Assembly: GCA_016215705.1 (NCBI GenBank)
Contig: JACRIR010000192.1
Location: 1-21,154 of the forward strand
Source of the DNA: Candidatus Poribacteria bacterium
GTDB taxonomy: Bacteria > Abyssobacteria > SURF-5
DNA: 21,154 nucleotides
Direction of reading: 5' to 3'
Position 1 is the stretch's first letter. Each line of letters starts with the position of its first letter. The position numbers were made by a program, and so were the translations under genes. Positions 15,228-21,154 of the stretch are shown piece by piece. The notes under the pieces were generated by a model that ran no database searches, was not told the DNA's origin, and saw only the letters and a program-made list of their open reading frames with translations.

Positions 15228-15353
15228 TCACTGGCTCAGCCAAACGAGCAACGACTTGAGCGTGACGGCGAGCACCGACGCGACAAGGATGATTATGAGC
15301 AGAAGGAAACCAAACGTGTAGCGGCTCTGTTCTTCTTTGTGTTCCTCTTTCAT
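15228..15353 (-). CDS. Possible 41-residue single-pass membrane protein
   Basis: Starts MKEEHKEEQSRYTFGF, a charged hydrophilic stretch, followed by about 23 strongly hydrophobic residues (LLLIIILVASVLAV...) and a short end, WLSQ. GAGGG stands 9 nt before the ATG. No family recognised. The clean split between a charged N-terminus and one membrane helix argues for a real gene, but the ORF is short and has no recognised neighbour relation. Topology is probably N-in. Confidence 0.45.
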   Translation of the reverse strand: MKEEHKEEQSRYTFGFLLLIIILVASVLAVTLKSLLVWLSQ

Positions 15354-15676
15354 AATTGAAACCCTCGAAGAAACCTTCCCAATCCCCTCTGTATTACCAT
15401 TACAGTGCAATCGCCTACCGCAAACTATATCATCAAATCCTCCCTTCCGTCCGTTAGAGCCTTTCAGATTTCAACTACCTGAACGGACAAACGTTGCAGG
15501 TGCGAATTTATTCGCACAAGCTTAGCGGTATTTCCTCCTGCGCACATAAGAACGAATTCGCACCTTCCCGTCGCAGCACAGTCTCCGGGGAGGATTGTTC
15601 CCGCAACAGCATCGTCTAAGAGCGTCATTACATAAACTCAAGTAACGAGCCATCAGCGAGCGAATCGCGCCAACCA
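15354..15676. other. Intergenic region with palindromic element
   Basis: No gene supported. It carries the inverted-repeat element at 15498-15565; otherwise nothing recognisable. Confidence 0.45.
15498..15565. repeat. Palindromic mini-element with AGGTGCGAATT ends
   Basis: Perfect 11-bp inverted ends AGGTGCGAATT (15498-15508) and AATTCGCACCT (15555-15565) bound 68 bp. The left end is itself part of the palindrome GTGCGAAT-TT-ATTCGCAC (15500-15517). Related GCGAAT/ATTCGC arms occur at 7348-7361. It resembles REP-like or MITE-like dispersed elements. Confidence 0.55.
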
Positions 15677-17326
15677 TCAGAACTGTGACATCATTCTGCG
15701 GCGCTTCAACTGGCAATCGTACATCTTCCGGAATACCTGATACTTGGCGTCATGGTATTCTTTCGTTGATTTATTCGAGCAAATGGTCTTCCCGCTGTGA
15801 CCCATTGCCGCCATCGCGGCCGGTACTGATGGGTAAGCGCCCGCCGCAACTGCGGCCAGGATCGCAGTCCCCAGCAGCATTGCCTCGGGTTCGCGCGGAA
15901 GCGCCATATCGCAGCCCGTGATATCAGCATGTTCCTGCAGCCAGAGCGGATTCTTCGTCCCGCCGCCGCACGCGTGAATCTTCTTGATGGAAAGCCCCTT
16001 TGCATTCAAAGCCTCGATGATGTGGCGCGTGCCATACGCGATTGCCTGAATGGTCGCGTAATAACGCAACGCGAGAGTCTCGATCGAAGTATCCAGCGTG
16101 AGTCCATCCACCATGCCGCGAGCATATGGATCGGCATATGGCGACCGATTGCCGTGATGGTAAGGGAGCACATGGAGACTCTTCGTGATTGCGGGGCCTT
16201 TGTCCGACGCCTCCTTCGTGCGTCCGACCATGTCATTGAGAATATCGTACGGAGTTTTTCCCGCTTCGTGGGCGGCAGAGACAAGTTTTCCGCCGACCGC
16301 GCTATCCTCGATAACGTGATCAATCAGCGAGCCCGTCGCGCTTTGTCCCCCCTCGAGCAGCCACATACCGGGAATCATTGCTCCGTAATATGGCCCCCAT
16401 ACGCCTTTGACGAATACCGGCTTTGATGTTGTCGCCATGTGACAGGAAGAGGTGCCTCCGATGAGCGCAAGCACGCTTTCGACGGAAGCGCCGGCAGAGG
16501 GTTTCTTGAATGAAGGGCCGAGAACCCCTATTCCTCCTGCATGCGCGTCTATGATACCCACACCGATCGCGGTACCCTCGCGCAGTCCCAATTCCCGCGC
16601 AGCCGGCTTATTCAAACGACCGGCGAATGAGCCCATTGGTCGCACCAATGAGCCGACTCTGCCATTCTTGAAAAGGTCCTCGAGCCCGACCTGTTTGAAA
16701 AATGACGTATCCCATCGGCCGTGTTTTCCCTCATGTCCGAGATATGTCCATTTGCAGACAACGGTGCACAGGCTTCTTACGTCGGTCCCGCATGCCCTGT
16801 ATACCATGAAATCGGCGAGGTCGAGAAACTTGCGCGCATCTCCCCATGTTCGGGGGAGATTCTCTTTTATCCAGAGGAGCTTAGGTGGTTCCTGCTCGGG
16901 CGACAGCTTGCCCCCCACATATCGGAGCACGCGGTGGCGGGTGGCATTGATCCTATTGGCTTGTTCGATTGCTCTGTGGTCCATCCAGACGATGATGTTA
17001 TGATCGGGTCTGTTAGTGGGCGAGACTGTGACTGGAGCGTCATCCTTGCCGAGAGCGACAAGCGAACAGGTCGCGTCGAAACTCATGCCCGCCACTCGTT
17101 CCGGCGTTGCGGCAGCGTTTCGAAGACACTTCTGAATTGCGTTCCCGGTGGCGCGCCAAATGTCCTCGGAGGACTGTTCAACAACATCGGCTTCAGGAAA
17201 AGAAATCTGAATAGGAGAGTCGGCGCTCCCCAGCATCTTGCCCCGGAGATCGAATAAACCCGCGCGGACACTGCCGGTCCCGACGTCTACTCCGAGAGCC
17301 AGATTCGCTTTGCCTGAAGGCGCCAC
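15677..17326 (-). CDS. FGGY-family pentulose kinase (D-ribulokinase-like)
   Basis: A 549-residue sugar kinase of the FGGY fold. DVGTGSVRAGLFD (14-26) binds phosphate, WMDHRA (114-119) is in the substrate region, the catalytic base is D260 in GIIDAHAGG, and the C-terminal ATP domain carries GGTSSCHM (290-297) and CGGGTKNPLW. The long form with SFDATCSLV and the YDCQ ending matches the YpCarbK/FGGY subgroup, whose characterised members phosphorylate D-ribulose. It would yield ribulose 5-phosphate, which is also the RibBA substrate, but the genes are not linked in an operon. GTG start at 17326 with GGAG upstream. No transporter or isomerase adjoins it. Confidence 0.93.
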   Translation of the reverse strand: MAPSGKANLALGVDVGTGSVRAGLFDLRGKMLGSADSPIQISFPEADVVEQSSEDIWRATGNAIQKCLRNAAATPERVAGMSFDATCSLVALGKDDAPVTVSPTNRPDHNIIVWMDHRAIEQANRINATRHRVLRYVGGKLSPEQEPPKLLWIKENLPRTWGDARKFLDLADFMVYRACGTDVRSLCTVVCKWTYLGHEGKHGRWDTSFFKQVGLEDLFKNGRVGSLVRPMGSFAGRLNKPAARELGLREGTAIGVGIIDAHAGGIGVLGPSFKKPSAGASVESVLALIGGTSSCHMATTSKPVFVKGVWGPYYGAMIPGMWLLEGGQSATGSLIDHVIEDSAVGGKLVSAAHEAGKTPYDILNDMVGRTKEASDKGPAITKSLHVLPYHHGNRSPYADPYARGMVDGLTLDTSIETLALRYYATIQAIAYGTRHIIEALNAKGLSIKKIHACGGGTKNPLWLQEHADITGCDMALPREPEAMLLGTAILAAVAAGAYPSVPAAMAAMGHSGKTICSNKSTKEYHDAKYQVFRKMYDCQLKRRRMMSQF

Positions 17327-17343
17327 CGTTTCATCTCCATGGA

Positions 17344-17387
17344 GGACTATTGCCCATACCGCATAAAGGCTATTCTAACAATAGTCC
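17344..17387. promoter_or_regulatory. Inverted repeat over the FGGY kinase promoter
   Basis: Perfect 9-bp arms GGACTATTG (17344-17352) and CAATAGTCC (17379-17387), 35 bp centre to centre. One arm lies between -10 and -35 and the other in the leader. They could be paired operator half-sites or an RNA stem. Confidence 0.45.
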
Positions 17388-17401
17388 GCAAAGAAAATCA
17401 A
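17372..17401 (-). promoter_or_regulatory. Predicted promoter of the FGGY kinase
   Basis: On the minus strand TTGATT (17396-17401), 18 nt, TAGAAT (17372-17377). Moderate match; start near 17365, about 40 nt before the GTG start codon. Confidence 0.5.
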
Positions 17402-17478
17402 TCCGCCATCGAGAAGTGTCTATATTTGTCTTGATTTGTTTAAAACTATCAAAGTTATCCGAGTGCGAAAACTTTCTC

Positions 17479-17507
17479 TTGACAAGGGTCATGCTATATG
17501 ATTTAAT
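17479..17507 (+). promoter_or_regulatory. Promoter in gene-free DNA (first of two)
   Basis: TTGACA (17479-17484), 17 nt, TTTAAT (17502-17507) in the context ATATGATTTAAT. Start near 17514. The RNA would begin with a region able to form two stems; no protein start follows. Confidence 0.6.
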
Positions 17508-17683
17508 CCTTCTCGCAGAGCCTGTGTGAATAAACGAGCGGGTTATCTTGTTCGCGATTCTGACGGCGGTCTATTCACGTGGGGAAAAAGCCTTTGGGCA
17601 GTTGAAAGGCGCGTTGCTGTCTCTTGGAATGGCATAGCCTTCAGCCTCAAAAGATTGATTTGCACGCAAGCGTAGGATATTGC

Positions 17684-17712
17684 TTGACATGTCCTCACGG
17701 CTGTGATTTAAT
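17684..17712 (+). promoter_or_regulatory. Promoter in gene-free DNA (second of two)
   Basis: TTGACA (17684-17689), 17 nt, TTTAAT (17707-17712) in the context TGTGATTTAAT, nearly the same design as the one 205 bp upstream. A hairpin AGGGT / ACCCT (17724-17739) closed by GGTG / CACC lies at the predicted transcript start. Confidence 0.6.
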
Positions 17713-17897
17713 TTGGTGCGTTCAGGGTGGCGCAACCCTCACCAGCTAACAGAGTCAAGCTCGACACACAGCAGGTCAAACAACCCGGCGCGGGGGGAGT
17801 AATGATCAGGCAGGTGTGTGCTTTCCTCTCTACCACTCTCGTCTCGATCCCTGTCTTTGGTTCATGCGCAATTACCCACCGGGCCTCAGAAGAGTAC

Positions 17898-17915
17898 AAT
17901 AGGGTTAACCCTATT
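17898..17915. repeat. Perfect 18-bp palindrome
   Basis: AATAGGGTT followed directly by AACCCTATT, with no spacer. Such a site suits a dimeric DNA-binding protein, but no gene depends on it visibly. Confidence 0.5.
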
Positions 17916-18060
17916 TGCTTGCCGCAGGGAGCGCGGAAGCGCAGCATATTATTCACTTTTCTCTTTCGCCTCCCGCGTGCTCTGCGGTTCAGATTCTGTT
18001 GTTTTGGATGGCAGCAGGCGCATTTCGCAATTCGAGTTGCACACGTTTACAGTTCTATGA

Positions 18061-18104
18061 CGAATTCTGGAAGGGCGACTCGCGAGTCGCCCTTCCAGGA
18101 TTCG
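18061..18104. repeat. 44-bp near-perfect palindrome
   Basis: A 32-bp perfect core (18067-18098), left arm CTGGAAGGGCGACTCG meeting its exact complement with no spacer, extended by CGAATT / GATTCG with a single mismatch (18066/18099). This symmetry is far beyond chance for ordinary sequence. It resembles the dispersed palindromes with AGGGCGA/TCGCCCT arms. Confidence 0.8.
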
Positions 18105-18258
18105 GGCGTATGCGTCGCCGTATTGCGTATTGTACGAAGCCGTGAGCCAGGCTTTAAGACATTGGAAATATGTTTGCATGCGCCTGTTGTGTGACCGAAT
18201 CGATTATGCGACCAAATAGTCAGCGTGTAATATTACCGCACGCTTAAGAAGAATAAGA

Positions 18259-18304
18259 AGGGCGATCAGTCCTTACAGTTTGGCGACTGCGACTGACCGC
18301 CCCT
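18259..18304. repeat. Imperfect palindrome with AGGGCG/CGCCCCT arms
   Basis: GGGCG (18260-18264) and TCAGTC (18266-18271) pair with GACTGA (18291-18296) and CGCCC (18298-18302) across one A-C mismatch. It shares the AGGGCGA arm with the 44-bp palindrome 155 bp upstream. Confidence 0.5.
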
Positions 18305-18307
18305 AGC

Positions 18308-18339
18308 CATGAAGGAGCGGGTATTTGCCCGCCCTCATG
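18308..18339. repeat. Hairpin with GCGGG/CCCGC stem
   Basis: Inner stem GCGGG (18317-18321) / CCCGC (18328-18332), loop TATTTG, framed by CATG on both sides. Only a broken T-rich tract follows (CTATTTGTATTTT), so a terminator role is uncertain. Confidence 0.4.
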
Positions 18340-18505
18340 CTATTTGTATTTTACCATGAGCCCAAAGCGTTCGCAAATAATTGTGGCCCATGCTATCTGA
18401 ATCCTATCCCTGATTGTAAGCAGTGATCAGCATTTCGAGTAGGAGAATCTTAAGGAGAGAGAGCACTTGGGAATTACAGGCGCCAAAAGTGGAAGGAGTG
18501 CTCAT

Positions 18506-19318
18506 ATGCTGCGGGTTGCTTTAGCCACTGCACTTTTGCTCGGACTGTGCTTTGTTTATTGCGGTGCGACATACGCGGAAGAATCAGGGTCAAGCGCAGG
18601 AGTCGAAGAGGACATCTCTCCTCCCTCTGAAAATAAGACACCCTTTGGCCCGGCAATAGGTGAAGATGCCATTACGGAGGGTGTGCCGGACTCAATTGAA
18701 AAACTTTTCTCAAGCAACCTTATTCAAGTATACCGTAGTTGTTCTACCGTGTTCGTGGGCAAAGTGGTAAATTCTCGAGCTGAAGAACCTCGCAGAAACG
18801 GAATTATCTATACAGAGTATGCTTTTTCCGTATTAGAGTATTTGAAAGGCGATACCGGCAAAAAGACCATATTGCTCAGGAACCTTGGAGGAGAAATCCC
18901 TGAGCTAAAACGAGGAATGGCCTCTGCCTTCTCATTCAAATTGGAGGTTGGAAAGACATACCTCGTTTTCTTGCGGCCAAATTATGAGCGCTATGTGCTT
19001 CCGATTGTACGAGTATTCTCCGTTCTGAATGCAGGGGAAAAGATTGCGGACGAAAAAGGCAGGGTTCTTCTTGACACTTATCTGAACGGGGAAACCATTC
19101 AGTCCGTGGAATCACTGTATACACCACTGATCTATGGTTACCGCGGAGTTGATGGTCGCGTTCCCCCTCCCATGCCAATTAGTGAGCCCGATAGTGTATC
19201 CATCAACGCCGTCATCGAGAGTGGAGAAAGTGTTGCAACGAGATATGGGGAAAGAGCGAAACGCCCGTACTTGAAACTGGAAACGCTGAAGGCATTCCTT
19301 GAGAAGAGCCTCAGATAA
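18506..19318 (+). CDS. Secreted protein with TIMP/NTR-like sequence pattern
   Basis: A 270-residue exported protein. The signal peptide is MLRVALATALLLGLCFVYCG with cleavage likely after ATYA (residue 24). A low-complexity acidic linker follows, then a core near 70-160: 'VYRSCSTVFVGKVV', 'YTEYAFSVLEYLKGD', 'NLGGEIP', 'FKLEVGKTYLVFL'. This succession recalls the OB-like NTR fold of TIMPs, but the TIMP N-terminal Cys-x-Cys is missing and only C79 remains in the mature protein. The ATG at 18506 is chosen for AAGGAG at 7 nt and the tidy signal peptide; a TTG at 18467, also with AAGGAG, would add 13 residues. A metalloprotease gene follows after 15 nt. Confidence 0.75.
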   Translation: MLRVALATALLLGLCFVYCGATYAEESGSSAGVEEDISPPSENKTPFGPAIGEDAITEGVPDSIEKLFSSNLIQVYRSCSTVFVGKVVNSRAEEPRRNGIIYTEYAFSVLEYLKGDTGKKTILLRNLGGEIPELKRGMASAFSFKLEVGKTYLVFLRPNYERYVLPIVRVFSVLNAGEKIADEKGRVLLDTYLNGETIQSVESLYTPLIYGYRGVDGRVPPPMPISEPDSVSINAVIESGESVATRYGERAKRPYLKLETLKAFLEKSLR

Positions 19319-19333
19319 TCTGAGAGCGGAGAT

Positions 19334-21154
19334 ATGAGAAAATCTACCCATCTCTACACGGTATTGGTAGCTAGCGCAACAATCTTACTCTCCATCTTGG
19401 ACACTGCCCATGCCGACTTGGTTGGACACGGCTGGATAGAACAAAGAGAGATATACTATTCTTACCTTCCCGACGCAAACCATTGGCAATGTTTCTTGGA
19501 CAGCAGTGCTGCATGGAATACCGTCGTTGATGATAATCCATCCGGCACTTACAGTGCCAATGATTGGCTGATTGGATACTATACGAGTGGAGGAAACCCG
19601 ATTCGCGATAGGCTCCCTTCGCCCAACAATGGCGACTTTGAGACCGGCGTATTGACAAGCACGCAAATGGGTGATCGCGGATATGATTCATGGACAGATC
19701 TTGGGGCAAATGGCATCACCTACTATTGGTACGCATGGTGGGGCATCTTTTCAAATCGAATACAGGAAGCAGATGCTTTCGTTAATCCTGATATTGCGGA
19801 TGATCCGGCACAGCACAGGAAGACCTTAACCCATGAGTTTGGACATGCATTAGGCCTCAATCATGAGGAGCGCTATTTCGAGCTGATGTACCCGGGAACC
19901 TACCAACAACCCCCCAACTACGCATCGGTGTGGTATAACCGCCTCGTCGACATATATTGGGCAAGGAACAATCTTACATGGGTTAATGCGGAGGTTGGCG
20001 AAACTGTATGGGTGTTGGAGAATTGGGCCGATATGGCCGTATGGTCGCAAACGCATAGCAATAGCGGAAGCGATGGTAGTCTCGTGATGACTAATGTGTC
20101 GCCGACCGTCGTAAATGCTGGTGGCTCAATAACGATAGAACACATTCACGTCGAGAATCGAGGGAATGTTGGTGCGACAAACGTCACCGTTCGGTTCTAT
20201 CTATCCGAAAATGACATCATATCCTCCTCAGACTACGAGATCGGCTCGATTCATTGGGATAACTTTGCCGCTAGTAGCTTCTGGGCAAACGGTAGCGTAA
20301 CCTTTACGCTACCAACGGGCATTCCATCGGGGACATACTACGTTGGCTTGATTGTTGAAACCAATAGTTCAGAAAGGTCCACCGCCAACAATGCAGCCAT
20401 TCTAATGGATGGATGGGCAAACGATTTTTCAGAAAGGACTGTCAGAGTTTGTACGGTTGAAGTTTGTGACGGAGTCGATAACGACTGTGACGGATTTACA
20501 GATGAAGGCGGGAACAGTCTTTGCAGCGACAGCACATACTGCAATGGTACAGAAATATGTGCCGGTTCGTCAGGTTGTCAAGCAGGGACTCCACCAAACT
20601 GCAATGACGGGATAAGCTGCACCACGGATAGCTGCAATGAGGCGGCTGACAGATGCGATCATACAACAAACAATGGAGTCTGCAGCGACGGGCAATACTG
20701 CAATGGCACGGAATACTGTGATGCGTCATATGGATGCCGGACAGGAACCCCGCCAAACTGCAACGATGGGATAAGCTGCACTACGGATAGCTGTAATGAA
20801 TCTGCTGACAGTTGTGACCATACACCAAACAACGGGGTCTGCAGCGACGGACAATACTGCAACGGTACCGAGTATTGCGATGCCTCGTACGGTTGCCGGA
20901 CGGGGACCTCGCCGAACTGTAATGACGGCATAAGTTGTACTGCAGATAGCTGCAACGAGTCTGCCGACGGGTGTGACCACACACCAAACAATGCTGTCTG
21001 CAATGACGGTCAATATTGCAACGGCGTAGAGTATTGCGATGCGTCTGTGGGTTGCCAGGCAGGCGCGTCGCCAAATTGCAGCGACCCAGACCCCTGCACA
21101 TCTGATATTTGCGACGAATCTGTCGATACGTGTCTGCACTTGCCGGGAGGTCCG
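19334..21154 (+). CDS. Secreted matrixin-like zinc metalloprotease with Cys-rich repeats, partial
   Basis: An open frame of 607 codons from the ATG to the window edge without a stop. A signal peptide (MRKSTHLYTVLVASATILLS, to about 27) precedes a metzincin domain with zinc site H167-E-F-G-H171-A-L-G-L-N-H177 and a Met-turn M185 (LMYPG). A CARDB-type beta-sandwich spans about 255-360 (ENRGNVGATNVTVRFYLSEN). EVCDGVDNDCDGFTDE (376-391) is the MopE-type metal-binding motif. Four cysteine-rich repeats of 52-53 residues follow, like Dictyostelium-type repeats. No pro-domain cysteine switch is evident. It probably acts outside the cell, with the C-terminal part for adhesion or anchoring. Co-transcribed with the gene 15 nt upstream; Shine-Dalgarno weak. 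Confidence 0.9.
   Translation, partial: MRKSTHLYTVLVASATILLSILDTAHADLVGHGWIEQREIYYSYLPDANHWQCFLDSSAAWNTVVDDNPSGTYSANDWLIGYYTSGGNPIRDRLPSPNNGDFETGVLTSTQMGDRGYDSWTDLGANGITYYWYAWWGIFSNRIQEADAFVNPDIADDPAQHRKTLTHEFGHALGLNHEERYFELMYPGTYQQPPNYASVWYNRLVDIYWARNNLTWVNAEVGETVWVLENWADMAVWSQTHSNSGSDGSLVMTNVSPTVVNAGGSITIEHIHVENRGNVGATNVTVRFYLSENDIISSSDYEIGSIHWDNFAASSFWANGSVTFTLPTGIPSGTYYVGLIVETNSSERSTANNAAILMDGWANDFSERTVRVCTVEVCDGVDNDCDGFTDEGGNSLCSDSTYCNGTEICAGSSGCQAGTPPNCNDGISCTTDSCNEAADRCDHTTNNGVCSDGQYCNGTEYCDASYGCRTGTPPNCNDGISCTTDSCNESADSCDHTPNNGVCSDGQYCNGTEYCDASYGCRTGTSPNCNDGISCTADSCNESADGCDHTPNNAVCNDGQYCNGVEYCDASVGCQAGASPNCSDPDPCTSDICDESVDTCLHLPGGP
20513..21145 (+). repeat. Four tandem 156-159 bp repeats inside the metalloprotease gene
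   Basis: Units begin at 20513 (156 bp), 20669, 20828 and 20987 (159 bp each). Each encodes the pattern NNGVCSDGQYCNGTEYCDAS, then YGCRTGTPPNCNDGISCTTD and SCNESADSCDHTP, with nine cysteines in fixed places. Units 2 and 3 are nearly identical in protein; unit 4 diverges toward its end (CSDPDPCTSDICDES). More units may follow past the window edge. Confidence 0.93.

Larger units (their letters stand above)
17402..18505. other. 1.1-kb gene-free region rich in promoters and palindromes
   Basis: No protein gene is convincing: the longest open frame (17727-18194) reads through palindromes and has no family features. The region carries two similar promoters (17479 and 17684), a folded stretch after the first (stems 17526-17532/17572-17578 and 17590-17595/17605-17610) and palindromes at 17898, 18061, 18259 and 18308. 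It may hold non-coding RNA genes and repeat elements. Confidence 0.5.

Noticed and set aside
17727-18194. 155-codon plus-strand frame in the gene-free region
   Set aside because: Encodes no recognisable fold and is built partly from palindromic DNA including the 44-bp palindrome.
20659-21139. Minus-strand open frames with repeated sequence
   Set aside because: They are the complement of the cysteine-rich repeats and keep open only because of that codon pattern.
20513-21145. CRISPR-like array
   Set aside because: The regular period is a 53-residue protein repeat in an open reading frame, not short repeats with unique spacers.

Overview
The window is 21.2 kb of bacterial chromosome, mostly housekeeping genes. 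Near-consensus TTGACA/TATAAT promoters are easy to see, and so are Shine-Dalgarno sites. The DOXP isoprenoid gene ispE, an HslV protease, a ferredoxin-thioredoxin reductase catalytic subunit and a secreted MopE-motif/cysteine-repeat metalloprotease together suggest a free-living bacterium, perhaps anaerobic, of a Desulfobacterota-like or uncultured phylum. The sequence alone does not fix the lineage. No tRNA, rRNA, CRISPR array, transposase or phage gene was found.

Layout. (1) 1-704, minus strand: a YtrA-type GntR repressor followed by the 5' end of an ABC transporter ATPase, with a consensus promoter overlapped by a 28-bp palindromic operator and a long hairpin between the two genes. (2) 705-1494: gene-free DNA with a strong plus-strand promoter and several terminator-like hairpins, possibly a non-coding RNA locus. 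(3) 1495-2475: a ROK sugar kinase. (4) 7492-2817, minus strand: NYN-domain RNase-like protein, topA, xerC-type recombinase and hslV, led by a perfect TTGACA-N17-TATAAT promoter; hslU does not follow hslV. (5) 7569-12842, plus strand: a promoter, an FMN riboswitch with a terminator, then ribD-ribE-ribBA-ribH-nusB and a PHP-domain phosphoesterase. These encode the enzymes from GTP and ribulose 5-phosphate to riboflavin, except the dephosphorylation step. (6) 12940-15126: a self-contained ftrB unit, ispE and a stand-alone cyclic-nucleotide-binding protein. (7) 15127-17401, minus strand: a possible 41-residue membrane protein and an FGGY pentulose kinase. (8) 17402-18505: 1.1 kb of gene-free DNA with two look-alike promoters and a cluster of long palindromes. 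(9) 18506-21154: two secreted proteins, a protein with a TIMP/NTR-like sequence pattern and a matrixin-like zinc metalloprotease with CARDB, MopE-type and tandem cysteine-rich repeats. The second gene runs off the window.

The rib operon and the topA operon are transcribed divergently from promoters about 80 bp apart. The most interesting parts are the secreted pair at 18.5-21.1 kb, the promoter-rich gene-free stretches at 0.7-1.5 and 17.4-18.5 kb, a histidine-to-glutamine change at a metal site of RibBA, and several families of dispersed palindromes.
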